Of a DNA stretch of 64,000 nucleotides, positions 39,760-48,175 are shown one piece after another. This DNA is from JAUIBE01 sp035267185 (GTDB taxonomy: Bacteria > Pseudomonadota > Gammaproteobacteria > Xanthomonadales > SZUA-36), in contig DATFLY010000077.1 in the NCBI GenBank assembly GCA_035267185.1, positions 45,534 to 109,533 on the forward strand. The letters run 5' to 3'. A program made the position numbers and the translations under genes. The notes below the pieces were generated by a model that was given only the letters and a program-made list of their open reading frames with translations, was not told where the DNA came from and ran no database searches. Numbering within the stretch: position 1 is the stretch's first letter; each line of letters starts with the position of its first letter.

Positions 39760-40239
39760 GTGAAGTTTGGAAAACAGGACTTGTCGATCCTGAAAGTACT
39801 GCAAAAGGACGGTCGAATCTCCAATCGAGACCTCGCTCGTGCGGTCTCACTTTCACCTTCTCCCAGCTGGCGACGCCTTCGCGCAATGGAAGATGCTGGT
39901 GTCATCGATCATTACGCCGCGGTGGTCAAAAGGGAATCGGTTGGGCTTTCTATTCTCGGCTTTGCGCATGTTTCCCTGCATGACCATAACAGCGAAACCG
40001 TGGCGAAATTTGATGAGGCCATCATGAATGCCGACCAGGTGCTGGAATGTCATTCCACAAGCGGTGAGCACGACTACATGTTGAAAGTCGTTGCGCCGGA
40101 TATGGCGGCCTACCAGGACTTTCTAAGTGAATATATTCTGACGCTGGGTGTGGTTCGTACAGTCAATACCAGCTTCGTGCTCAAGCAACTCAAAAGCACA
40201 ACGGTATTGCCCCTGGATCACGCGCCTCGTGGGGCGTAG
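39760..40239 (+). CDS. Lrp/AsnC-family regulator (BkdR-like by context)
   Basis: The GTG at 39760 (MKFGKQDLSILKVLQKDGR) has AAGGAA seven bases upstream; the frame is open further but has no site. The 159-residue protein has an N-terminal winged helix (SNRDLARAVSLSPSPSWRRLRAMEDAGVI) and a RAM ligand domain (VLECHSTSGEHDYMLKVVAPDMAAY). BkdR proteins activate branched-chain dehydrogenase operons in response to amino acids. Divergent position next to E1-E2 supports this role. The last five residues APRGA are encoded in a convergent overlap with the TetR gene. Confidence 0.88.
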   Translation: MKFGKQDLSILKVLQKDGRISNRDLARAVSLSPSPSWRRLRAMEDAGVIDHYAAVVKRESVGLSILGFAHVSLHDHNSETVAKFDEAIMNADQVLECHSTSGEHDYMLKVVAPDMAAYQDFLSEYILTLGVVRTVNTSFVLKQLKSTTVLPLDHAPRGA

Positions 40240-40856
40240 GCGCGCAGGAACATGTCAACGCACGACTGAATATAATGTTCGAGGTCTGATTTTGATTGCC
40301 GTTCGAGGTTGAACTGGGCGCGCATCTGGGCTTCGGCTTTCAGCATTCCAAAAAATTGCCAGGCAGCCCTGTCCGGTTCCTCAATTTCCAGCTTTCCTTT
40401 TTTGTCCAGCATGGCGAGATAATTGGAAACCACTTCAACCGCCTGTAATGGACCATGCTCAAAAAACAGTCGACCCAGCTCGGGATGCGAATCGGCACTG
40501 CTGGTGCATACGGAGTGAACTCTTACAGCCCCTGGTGAGATGAGAAGCCCCACGAAGCGACGACCCAGTTCCAGCAACATGATTCCAGGCTCTTCTTCCG
40601 GATCAATAAATTCGGGATCCATTCCGGATTCACGGCACTTCTTTTCGACCGCCAGGGCGAACAGGGTTTGCTTGTTGTTGTAGTGCGAATAAACGGTTTG
40701 CTTGGAAACCCCGGCTTCCCGGGCAATATCGTCGACGCTTGTGCCCTCGTAGCCCTTCTCCGTAAATAGACTGACAGCAGCGGTGAGGATTTCCTTGCGT
40801 TTTCTCTCGCTTTTGGGGCGACCTGGCGATCGCGCTGTATCGGCTGCTCGTCTCAT
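40218..40856 (-). CDS. TetR-family repressor of the adjacent RND pump
   Basis: The 212-residue protein has the TetR helix-turn-helix GTSVDDIAREAGVSKQTVYSHYNNKQTLF near residues 38-66 and a helical ligand domain with an AefR-like C-terminus. It is divergent from the RND adaptor gene; a perfect palindrome stands between them. Its 3' end overlaps the Lrp gene by 22 bp, convergently. Repression of the pump and itself is the likely role. Confidence 0.9.
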   Translation of the reverse strand: MRRAADTARSPGRPKSERKRKEILTAAVSLFTEKGYEGTSVDDIAREAGVSKQTVYSHYNNKQTLFALAVEKKCRESGMDPEFIDPEEEPGIMLLELGRRFVGLLISPGAVRVHSVCTSSADSHPELGRLFFEHGPLQAVEVVSNYLAMLDKKGKLEIEEPDRAAWQFFGMLKAEAQMRAQFNLERQSKSDLEHYIQSCVDMFLRAYAPRGA

Positions 40857-40882
40857 TTCACCGCATCTTCACAGAGTGAATG

Positions 40883-40911
40883 TAGACTTGCAAGTCTAGT
40901 AATTATATACT
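40883..40911 (+). promoter_or_regulatory. Palindromic TetR operator overlapping the RND promoter
   Basis: TAGACTTGCAAGTCTA (40883-40898) is a perfect 16-bp palindrome. TATACT at 40906-40911 makes a -10 box, and TAGACT at 40883-40888, inside the operator, a -35 box at 17 bp spacing. The repressor would cover the -35 region. Confidence 0.75.
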
Positions 40912-40937
40912 GGACTCAACAGTACAGAAAAGAGAAG

Positions 40938-42074
40938 ATGGAAATGAAGTCCCTCAAACTGCTTTCAGTCATAGGAATGACGACCCTGGCAACGCTCATC
41001 GGAGCCGCCGTGATCCAGGGTTGTGGATCCGGTATTCACGCTGCACAAACGACTGAGCCATATCTTCACACCGCGCGTACCCTCGAGGTTCGTATGCAGG
41101 AAAGTTACCTGCTGGAAAGGGAGTTTGCCGGAGAGATTCGTGCGGGACAAAGCAGTGAACTCGGTTTTGAGCTTGCGGGCCAGGTGACAGAATTGCTGGT
41201 GGACGAGGGCGAAGAGATTTATGCCGGCCAGGTGCTGGGGAACCTTGACAACAAATTGCTGAAAGCCGAACGCAATGAACTGAATGCACAGTCAGCCGAG
41301 CTCCAGGCGGAATTGGCAACCACCAGGCGCGATCTCCAGCGCATTGAGTCATTGCAGGCAGGCAATCTGGCCAGCGAAAGGGAGCGCGATAGCCTGGCAG
41401 GCCAGGTCCAGGTTCTTGAGGCATCTGTCGATCGCATCAACGCCTTGCTCAAAGCCAATGATATTCGCCTGGAAAAATCCGTTCTCAGAGCACCTTTCGA
41501 TTCGCGCATTGCCCGCAGACATATTGACTCCGGCATGGTGGTCAATGCTGGCGCTCCGGTTTTCAGCCTGGTCGAGACAGGCCAGAACGAATTGCGTGCC
41601 GGTGTGCCATTGCAACTGGCGGAGACGCTCAGCCCCGGAGACCTGGTTGATGTCAGAGTTGGCCAACAATTGACAACCGGGCTGGTTGTCCAGGTGGGTG
41701 CGGTGGTGAATCGTGCAACAAGGACCAGGGCGGTGCGAGTTTCGGTACCTGAAAACCGGGCGCCCGGAGAAATCGCCTATTTGCGCCTGGGGGTTGCCAT
41801 GGAAGTTGCTGGTTCGTGGCTGCCTGATACGGCGGTCACTGAAGGCCTGCGCGGAACCTGGGTGGTCTACGCTGCCGTTCCAGAGGGTGATGGCCAGGCG
41901 GTCCTGGAAGCACGATCCGTCGTGATTCACCACGCAACCGCTGACCAGCTTTTTGTCAGCGGAGCGGTGAGTGAAGGTGACCTGGTTGTTTCCACCGGCT
42001 TACATCGTTTTGCGCCTGGCCAGGCGGTCAAGCCAGAACCTGCCGGGACAGAAACCCTCGCGGTCGCTCCTTAA
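40938..42074 (+). CDS. RND efflux periplasmic adaptor (membrane-fusion protein), lipoprotein
   Basis: The 378-residue protein has a lipoprotein leader (ATLIGAAVIQGCGSG), a beta-barrel/lipoyl part with SSELGFELAGQVTELLVDEGEE and VLGNLDNKLLKAE, a coiled-coil hairpin (residues 95-160), the closing lipoyl half LRAPFDSRIARRHIDSG and a beta-barrel domain. It joins the inner-membrane pump to an outer-membrane channel, which is not encoded here. Either ATG (40938 or 40944) could start it. Confidence 0.92.
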   Translation: MEMKSLKLLSVIGMTTLATLIGAAVIQGCGSGIHAAQTTEPYLHTARTLEVRMQESYLLEREFAGEIRAGQSSELGFELAGQVTELLVDEGEEIYAGQVLGNLDNKLLKAERNELNAQSAELQAELATTRRDLQRIESLQAGNLASERERDSLAGQVQVLEASVDRINALLKANDIRLEKSVLRAPFDSRIARRHIDSGMVVNAGAPVFSLVETGQNELRAGVPLQLAETLSPGDLVDVRVGQQLTTGLVVQVGAVVNRATRTRAVRVSVPENRAPGEIAYLRLGVAMEVAGSWLPDTAVTEGLRGTWVVYAAVPEGDGQAVLEARSVVIHHATADQLFVSGAVSEGDLVVSTGLHRFAPGQAVKPEPAGTETLAVAP

Positions 42075-42086
42075 GAGTACGCAATA

Positions 42087-45000
42087 ATGCTGGCCCGGAC
42101 CCTCCAGAATCAAAGAATGATTGCGCTTTTCAGTGCCTTGCTGATCGTTGCAGGTCTTGCCTCCTATTCGGCGCTTCCCACCACTGAAGATCCAAGGGTC
42201 ATGAACCGCGTGGCAACTGTATTAACACCGTTTCCGGGCTCCACAGCCGAGCGGGTTGAAGCACTTGTTACCGAGCCAATCGAGGATGTCGTCCGGACAC
42301 TGCCCGAAGTGGATGTGATTGCCTCGAGTTCGCAGGCCGGAATCTCGGTGATTCGGATCGAACTCAAGGACACCATTAACGAGGTAACGCCGGTCTGGGC
42401 CGAGGTCCGCGACAAACTGGCCGAGGTCCAATCACAAATGCCTTCTGGAGCGTTACCGCCCCGCCTGGATGACGATCGCGGGTACGCTTACACCCGCCTC
42501 ATCTCTCTGACCTGGGACCCTAACGAACAACTCGACCTGGGTGTGCTTGGCCGATACTCGGAAGCCCTTGCCAAACAACTAAGAGCAGTCAAGGGCATGG
42601 ACCTTGTCCGCCTCTACGGAGAAGGTGAAGAAGAAATCCTGGTTGATGTTGATCTCGCAGAAGCGGCAAGTGCAGGATTGGGTGTCGCCGAAATTGCCGA
42701 CGCCATTCGTGAACGGGATGCCAAGGTATCAGCCGGCCAGTTACGCGGCGGTCATCATGAGTGGTTGATGGAAGTGTCCGGCGAGCTGGATTCAGTCAAT
42801 GACCTGGCCGCTACCGTGATTCGCCGTGATGAAGATGGTTCGGTGCTGCGCCTGCTTGATATCGCAGATGTGAGTCGCTCAATTCGTCAGCCGGTTTCAG
42901 AGATGACACTGGTCGATGGCCAGCGCTCTGTTGTGGTCGCTGCAAGAATGCTGCCCGATATCCGGATCAGCGAATGGACACAAGGTGTGGATGCGGTACT
43001 GGAGAATTTTAAGGATTCCCTGCCAGCCAATATCCAGTTACAGATCATCTTTGATCAGCAGCTTTATACCAACGAACGTCTTGGTGGACTGCTGAAAAAC
43101 GTACTGGCCGGGTTCGTGGTTATTCTGTCGGTGCTGTTCGTCACCCTGGGGTGGCGCGCTGCATTGGTGGTTGCACTGACGCTGCCATTGACCGTTGGTT
43201 TCACCCTGGCCTGCATGCGTTTTTTCGGAATGCCGATTCACCAGATGTCAGTCACTGGCCTGGTGGTCGCGCTGGGCATCATGGTCGATAACGCCATCGT
43301 GATGACCGACACCATCCAGAGATTGATGAAGGAAGGCGCCAGCCGTCTCGAGGCGATTAAACGTGCAGTTGGTCATTTGTGGGTACCCCTGGCGGGTTCC
43401 ACCATGACCACAATCCTGGCCTTCATGCCCATCGCGATCATGCCCGGTCCTGCCGGCGAGTTTGTCGGCGGAATCGCAATCTCCGTGATTTTCGCATTGA
43501 TCGGCTCCTACATCATTTCGCATACCCTGATCGCCGGAATCGCAGGCCGTTTCCTCAGGGCGCATGATTCGCATACCGGTATTCGCCTGGCGCCTCTTGC
43601 CTCGCGCTTTTCAGCCATGCTGGATCTTGGACTGAGACGACCGAAGACCAGCATCGCGGTGGCCCTGGTATTGCCCATCATGGGATTCATTGCGCTGACC
43701 CAGATGGAAGAGCAGTTCTTCCCGCCCTCGGATCGCGATATGTTTAACATCGAGGTCTACCTTGAGCCGGCTGCCAGCCTTTCGGCCACAAGAGCGCTTG
43801 TTGATCGGATGACGCCTGAAATCGAGTCAGCCGATGGCATTGAACGGGTTGACTGGTTTCTGGGTGGCAGTGCGCCATCGTTTTACTACAACCTGGTTGC
43901 CAGTAACGATGCGACCCCCAATTTCGCCCAGGCCATGGTGACCACGACCGATTTCGAATCAGCCAATCGGGTGATTCCCTTGCTGCAGGATCAGCTTGAC
44001 AGACAGTTTCCTGATGCCCAAATCCTGGTCCGCATGCTGGAGCAGGGACCGCCATTCGCGGCTCCGGTGGAAGTCCGTATTTTTGGTCCAAATCTCGACA
44101 CGCTTGGTTCGCTGGGTCAGTCAGTCAAGCGCATGGCGCTGATGACCCAGGATGTGATTCACGTCCAGACTTCCCAGGCAGGTGGTCGACCAAAAGCAAG
44201 GCTGAAGGTGGATGAAAGCCAGGTTCGGCGTGCCGGGCTCGCGCCTGTGGACCTCGCCTCGCAGTTGCAGGCTGTCCTGGATGGTGTCGAAGGCGGTTCA
44301 ATCATGGAATCGACCGAGGAACTGCCGGTTCGGTTGCGATTGAATGAAGGCAGTGGTGATTCGCCTGAGGACCTCGATCGTTTGCATCTTGCAGCAACCG
44401 GCGATCAGCCCGTCGTGAATCTCACCAGCCTGGGTGAAATCAGTTATGTACCTGCAGCCGGCGCCATTACGCGCCGCCAGGGTGAACGCATCAATACAGT
44501 CGAGGTTTATTTGCGTGCAGGGATCCTGCCCGCCGTGGTCCAGGCACGGGTAGAAGCCGCACTGGCAAATGAAGGTTTTGAGATTCCGCCCGGCTATCGT
44601 TTGGAATTTGGCGGAGAAGGCGCTGAGCGTGACAATGCAGTGGGTAACCTGATGGCCAATATTGGCCTGATCCTGGTTCTGCTGGTGATCACCATCGTAC
44701 TCAGCTTCAATTCCTTCCGGCTCAGCCTGATTGTCTTTGCAGTGGCTGGCTTATCGATGGGGCCAGGTCTGTTGACCGTGTGGGCATTTGGTTATCCGTT
44801 CGGATTCCTGGTGATCGTCGGCCTGATGGGCCTGATGGGCCTGGCCATCAATGCTGCCATTGTCATCATGGCTGAGCTCAAAAGTGATGAAGGTGCGGCC
44901 CGCGGTGATGCCATCGCGATTCGTGAAGGTGTGATGAACTGCACGCGACATATCGGTTCAACCACGCTGACAACCCTTGGAGGATTCATGCCCCTTATCC

Positions 45001-45221
45001 TGGCCGGCGGTGGATTCTGGCCGCCATTCGCCATGGCCATTGCCGGTGGCACTGTGCTGACGTCAGTACTGAGTTTCTTCCTGGTGCCTGCAGCGTTTCG
45101 AATGTTTGCACTTCGCAGACCGTTCGACGTGACGGGGCAGCCGAAGCAAGTAACCAGCGGTGCGGCTGGAAAGCAGATTGACAGATTTGCAGACGTGATC
45201 ATATCCCCCGCTAACTCCTGA
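42087..45221 (+). CDS. RND efflux pump permease (HAE-1-like)
   Basis: The 1044-residue protein has the RND layout: first helix (MIALFSALLIVAGLAS), large porter loop, helices 2-6 with GLVVALGIMVDNAIVMTDTI, a second periplasmic loop starting near 560 and helices 7-12. The proton-relay site reads V-D-N-A rather than the V-D-D-A of AcrB, a variant seen in several RND groups. It is 12 bp behind the adaptor and under the TetR operator. Substrates are unknown. Confidence 0.94.
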   Translation: MLARTLQNQRMIALFSALLIVAGLASYSALPTTEDPRVMNRVATVLTPFPGSTAERVEALVTEPIEDVVRTLPEVDVIASSSQAGISVIRIELKDTINEVTPVWAEVRDKLAEVQSQMPSGALPPRLDDDRGYAYTRLISLTWDPNEQLDLGVLGRYSEALAKQLRAVKGMDLVRLYGEGEEEILVDVDLAEAASAGLGVAEIADAIRERDAKVSAGQLRGGHHEWLMEVSGELDSVNDLAATVIRRDEDGSVLRLLDIADVSRSIRQPVSEMTLVDGQRSVVVAARMLPDIRISEWTQGVDAVLENFKDSLPANIQLQIIFDQQLYTNERLGGLLKNVLAGFVVILSVLFVTLGWRAALVVALTLPLTVGFTLACMRFFGMPIHQMSVTGLVVALGIMVDNAIVMTDTIQRLMKEGASRLEAIKRAVGHLWVPLAGSTMTTILAFMPIAIMPGPAGEFVGGIAISVIFALIGSYIISHTLIAGIAGRFLRAHDSHTGIRLAPLASRFSAMLDLGLRRPKTSIAVALVLPIMGFIALTQMEEQFFPPSDRDMFNIEVYLEPAASLSATRALVDRMTPEIESADGIERVDWFLGGSAPSFYYNLVASNDATPNFAQAMVTTTDFESANRVIPLLQDQLDRQFPDAQILVRMLEQGPPFAAPVEVRIFGPNLDTLGSLGQSVKRMALMTQDVIHVQTSQAGGRPKARLKVDESQVRRAGLAPVDLASQLQAVLDGVEGGSIMESTEELPVRLRLNEGSGDSPEDLDRLHLAATGDQPVVNLTSLGEISYVPAAGAITRRQGERINTVEVYLRAGILPAVVQARVEAALANEGFEIPPGYRLEFGGEGAERDNAVGNLMANIGLILVLLVITIVLSFNSFRLSLIVFAVAGLSMGPGLLTVWAFGYPFGFLVIVGLMGLMGLAINAAIVIMAELKSDEGAARGDAIAIREGVMNCTRHIGSTTLTTLGGFMPLILAGGGFWPPFAMAIAGGTVLTSVLSFFLVPAAFRMFALRRPFDVTGQPKQVTSGAAGKQIDRFADVIISPANS

Positions 45222-45323
45222 TCAGTGATTTGAACCCAACCGTTCGATTCGGGGTCCGAGGTTTCTGTCGGCATCCGTATTTCCGGTTCCGCCGGCGCTA
45301 ATCGCGTTTAAAAGGAAACCAGA

Positions 45324-45803
45324 ATGAAATCCATTGCTTTGTCATTATTTTTATTCGCTGCAACCAGTGGCATTGTATTTGCTGGCGAGCAGGAGGATCT
45401 GGATGCGCTGCGTGCACTCGATCAGGCATATGCCACTGAATGGCTGGAAGGCGATCCAGCAGGTGTCATGGCACTGTTCACGGCAGATGCCACGCTGGTT
45501 CCGCATCATGGTGATGCACCCATCAAGGGCAAAGAAGCGATCACGAAATTCTGGTTCGATCCGGCCTACCCGCCAACCGTGGTGCCGGAGTGGAGCAGGG
45601 AGGCCGGGGAAGTATTCGTGATGGGTGACATGGGCGTGGTTCGTGGACGCTCGCGGCTGGTCTGGGAGTATGACGGAACCAGGACCACGATCCCGGAAGC
45701 CAACTACGTGATCATCGCCGTACGACTTAACGAGGAGTGGCGCATTCGAATGCTCACCTGGAACGATGATCCGCGCAAATGGTTGCAGGAGGAAATCGAC
45801 TGA
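45324..45803 (+). CDS. Exported SnoaL-like (SgcJ/EcaC, DUF4440) protein
   Basis: A signal peptide (LSLFLFAATSGIVFAG) precedes a 137-residue NTF2-like domain: LRALDQAYATEWLEGDPAGV, MALFTADATLVPHHGDAPI, GKEAITKFWF and NEEWRIRMLTWNDDP. The family overlaps with polyketide-cyclase-like folds; a reaction cannot be assigned. It is a single gene following the RND pump by about 100 bp. A GGAAA site precedes the ATG. Confidence 0.82.
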   Translation: MKSIALSLFLFAATSGIVFAGEQEDLDALRALDQAYATEWLEGDPAGVMALFTADATLVPHHGDAPIKGKEAITKFWFDPAYPPTVVPEWSREAGEVFVMGDMGVVRGRSRLVWEYDGTRTTIPEANYVIIAVRLNEEWRIRMLTWNDDPRKWLQEEID

Positions 45804-45882
45804 TCGGTGGTTTTACGGACGTTTTGCAAGATCCCGTTCTGCAGGATTCATTTATGGATCTTGGCAAACTGAGTAGCCTGCA

Positions 45883-46683
45883 TCAGGAGGCCTTGAGCCA
45901 GCGTTCGTAATCCTTTGCAAAACGGCGTTTCAATTCGGCTGAAATCTCATCGTTCAGAAGTTCGCTGGTGTGCGGAAGCGAGCGCTGGGTTCGCAACTGG
46001 CCAGGTAAGTAGTCTTCCTTTCTGCCCCGGCGCAGAAAGAGTCTTCGCCTGGGAACCCGATGACTGTGTTCAATTTCAACTTTCTGGCCAAATACTGGTT
46101 CCAGTACTTGTGGAAGATTCTTCATCTTCTCCACTGTTCCGACAAAATCAAAAGTCTGCCTGACCAGGCAGGACTCCTGGGATTTGAAGTGGGTATCCAG
46201 TTGCGCGTCATCATTTCGGGCCAGGAATTCAGAAAATTCCCGGAAAGTGATTGAGCGATCAAAGTCGGGTGTTTCATCCCTCTGCTGATACACCCAACTG
46301 ATGGCAGCACCAGTGACGATGGGTGCTTCACCTGGACCCTCAGCCGGTTGTGGATTGCGAACAAACTTGTCCAGGTAGCCACTCACCGCACGCACGAGTG
46401 GATTGCGAAACACAACGAACCTGAAATATTCCGGATCGTTGAGGATCTGGGTGGCCTCTTCCCGGCTATAGTCACACAAACTCAGTCCCGTGGGATTCGA
46501 GGTCAGGTGAATGTGGATATTGTCACTAAGAATCTGTTCACTCAGAGGGTGACCGCTGAGGCGAACAAACAGCCTTTTCAGCGAGGTGTTCGCGTTTTTT
46601 GCGATGGGCGTGAAGATCGCACGGTGCTTTGTCGATACCAGCAGCGCACACAGGGGCCATTCTTGATTGTCCAGTAACTCCAT
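45883..46683 (-). CDS. Sulfotransferase family 2 protein
   Basis: I start at the ATG at 46683 (MELLDNQEWPLCALLVS), because the upstream open part overlaps the divergent phosphatase gene entirely. The 266-residue protein has FTPIAKNANTSLKRLFVRL, the PAPS 5'-phosphate loop, and YFRFVVFRNPLVRAVSGYLDKF, the 3'-phosphate motif with Arg and Ser. Such enzymes sulfate surface carbohydrates such as exopolysaccharide; the acceptor is unknown. No glycan cluster is nearby. Confidence 0.85.
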   Translation of the reverse strand: MELLDNQEWPLCALLVSTKHRAIFTPIAKNANTSLKRLFVRLSGHPLSEQILSDNIHIHLTSNPTGLSLCDYSREEATQILNDPEYFRFVVFRNPLVRAVSGYLDKFVRNPQPAEGPGEAPIVTGAAISWVYQQRDETPDFDRSITFREFSEFLARNDDAQLDTHFKSQESCLVRQTFDFVGTVEKMKNLPQVLEPVFGQKVEIEHSHRVPRRRLFLRRGRKEDYLPGQLRTQRSLPHTSELLNDEISAELKRRFAKDYERWLKAS

Positions 46684-46700
46684 TTTTTCTTCCGGGTACC

Positions 46701-46722
46701 CCTTGGTTCGACCTTGGTTCGA
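46701..46722. promoter_or_regulatory. Tandem 11-bp direct repeat in the divergent sulfotransferase/phosphatase gap
   Basis: CCTTGGTTCGA occurs twice in direct tandem 18-39 bp in front of the sulfotransferase start. Two adjacent one-turn repeats look like a binding site for a regulator, but no regulator gene is next to it. Confidence 0.35.
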
Positions 46723-46821
46723 AAATGGTTTGAGATTTGATCGATGATTGTTGGCAAAATTGACGCAGGCCAATTTTAAAAGGTTTTTTACTCTGCCACT
46801 CGAATTCGTTAGCCTTTGTCG

Positions 46822-47274
46822 ATGACTTCTGTTCTTTTTGTATGCATGGGCAACATCTGCCGCTCCCCCACCGCTGAAGGTGTTTTCCGCAAGCTGGTTG
46901 AAGATGCGGGACGCACGGATGAATTCGAAATCGACTCTGCCGGAACCCACAGCTATCACGTTGGCAATCGTGCCGACCCGAGGATGCGGGCAGCAGCGTT
47001 GCAAAGAGGCTATCAACTCGATAGCCGCGCCCGTCGCATCGATCACGACGATTTTGACCAATTCGATTACATCGTGGTCATGGACGAAGACAATCACCAA
47101 AATGTAAGCGCACAGCATTCGGGCGGTCGCGCACAGGTCGTTCGAATGTGTTCCTACCTGAGCACGGATGACTACAGCGAGGTCCCGGATCCGTATTATG
47201 GTGGTGAGCAAGGCTTCTTCACTGTGATCGATATTCTTGAAGATGCGTGTGCAAATCTGCTGAAAAAGATCTGA
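46822..47274 (+). CDS. Low-molecular-weight protein-tyrosine-phosphatase family
   Basis: The ATG at 46822 gives MTSVLFVCMGNICRSPTAEG, the P-loop C-x5-R-S near residues 8-15; an in-frame TTG just before it is unlikely. The general-acid Asp is in EVPDPYYGGEQG near the end. Length is 150. The gene directly precedes a fructosamine-kinase-like gene. Family members have been shown to dephosphorylate ribulosamine 5-phosphates on proteins, so a deglycation role fits the pair; tyrosine phosphatase activity is the alternative. Confidence 0.9.
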   Translation: MTSVLFVCMGNICRSPTAEGVFRKLVEDAGRTDEFEIDSAGTHSYHVGNRADPRMRAAALQRGYQLDSRARRIDHDDFDQFDYIVVMDEDNHQNVSAQHSGGRAQVVRMCSYLSTDDYSEVPDPYYGGEQGFFTVIDILEDACANLLKKI

Positions 47275-47290
47275 AGGCAAACATTCGAAA

Positions 47291-48175
47291 ATGGGCGACT
47301 ATCCTGAGATTCTCGATCAGCTTGATCTCGGTCCGCCGGTCGAAATCGCCTCAGTCGGGGGTGGCTGTATTGCCCAGGCAGGCGTTGCCACGTTTGATGA
47401 TGGCACAAGGGTATTCGTCAAACGCGCTGCGGGTGATCCGAAGATGTTCCGTTGTGAGGCAGACGGATTGCGTGAACTGGCTAAAGCTGATGCATTGCGT
47501 GTACCAAAAGTTATCGCTGTTTCCGACCAGGCGCTTGTTCTGGAATACATCGAATCCGGGCAACATGAGCCGGAATTCTTTTCAAATTTTGGGCGTCGTT
47601 TCGCGAAAATGCATCAAACCCGAAGCAGGGCATGTGGTTTCGCCGCTGATAACTTTATCGGTTCCACACCACAACTGAACGAACCTTTGGATGGCAGTTG
47701 GGAATCAGCCGAAAACCATGAAGGCTCCGAGTGGACAGACTTTTTTGTGACGCGCAGGCTTCGTTACCAGGTTGAGCTTGCCGAACAAAATGGCCATGGA
47801 TTCGAGCTTTCACGATTACTGGATCAGGGTGAAGCCACCATCCTGGAAATTCTTGAGCCAAACTGTGAATCACCCAGCCTGCTGCATGGCGATCTTTGGG
47901 GCGGCAATTTCATGGCGGATGAACAAGGCAGGGCCTGTTTGATCGACCCGGCAGTCTATTACGGGCATCGGGAGGCTGACCTTGCCATGACCCGCCTGTT
48001 TGGCGGATTCGATGCTTCATTTTATTCGGCGTATGAGGAAGCCTGGCCATTGGAGTCTGAATGGCAGGAGCGCTTACAGATTTATCAGCTTTATCACCTG
48101 CTCAACCATTTAAACCTGTTTGGCAGCGCCTATTATTCGCGCTCGAAACAAGTACTGGAGCGATACGCCCGCTGA
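47291..48175 (+). CDS. Fructosamine/ribulosamine 3-kinase family protein
   Basis: The 294-residue protein has the aminoglycoside-phosphotransferase-like fold: VASVGGGCIAQAGVATF, RVFVKRAAGDPKMFRCEADG (nucleotide Lys), SLLHGDLWGGNFMADEQGR (catalytic Asp in HGDxxxGN) and LIDPAVYYGHREADLAM (metal Asp). Known bacterial members phosphorylate protein-bound ribulosamines or erythrulosamines so that the sugar adduct falls off. It is 16 bp behind the phosphatase and its stop overlaps the next start as TGATG. Confidence 0.92.
   Translation: MGDYPEILDQLDLGPPVEIASVGGGCIAQAGVATFDDGTRVFVKRAAGDPKMFRCEADGLRELAKADALRVPKVIAVSDQALVLEYIESGQHEPEFFSNFGRRFAKMHQTRSRACGFAADNFIGSTPQLNEPLDGSWESAENHEGSEWTDFFVTRRLRYQVELAEQNGHGFELSRLLDQGEATILEILEPNCESPSLLHGDLWGGNFMADEQGRACLIDPAVYYGHREADLAMTRLFGGFDASFYSAYEEAWPLESEWQERLQIYQLYHLLNHLNLFGSAYYSRSKQVLERYAR

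Noticed and set aside
37506..39905. Extended start for the fused E1 gene
   Set aside because: The extra residues are antisense to the Lrp gene and cross its promoter; E1 homology begins near 39620.
45883..47280. A 465-codon leftward frame upstream-extended from the sulfotransferase
   Set aside because: The first 200 codons lie antisense to the phosphatase gene, whose protein motifs are convincing; the sulfotransferase homology begins at 46683.
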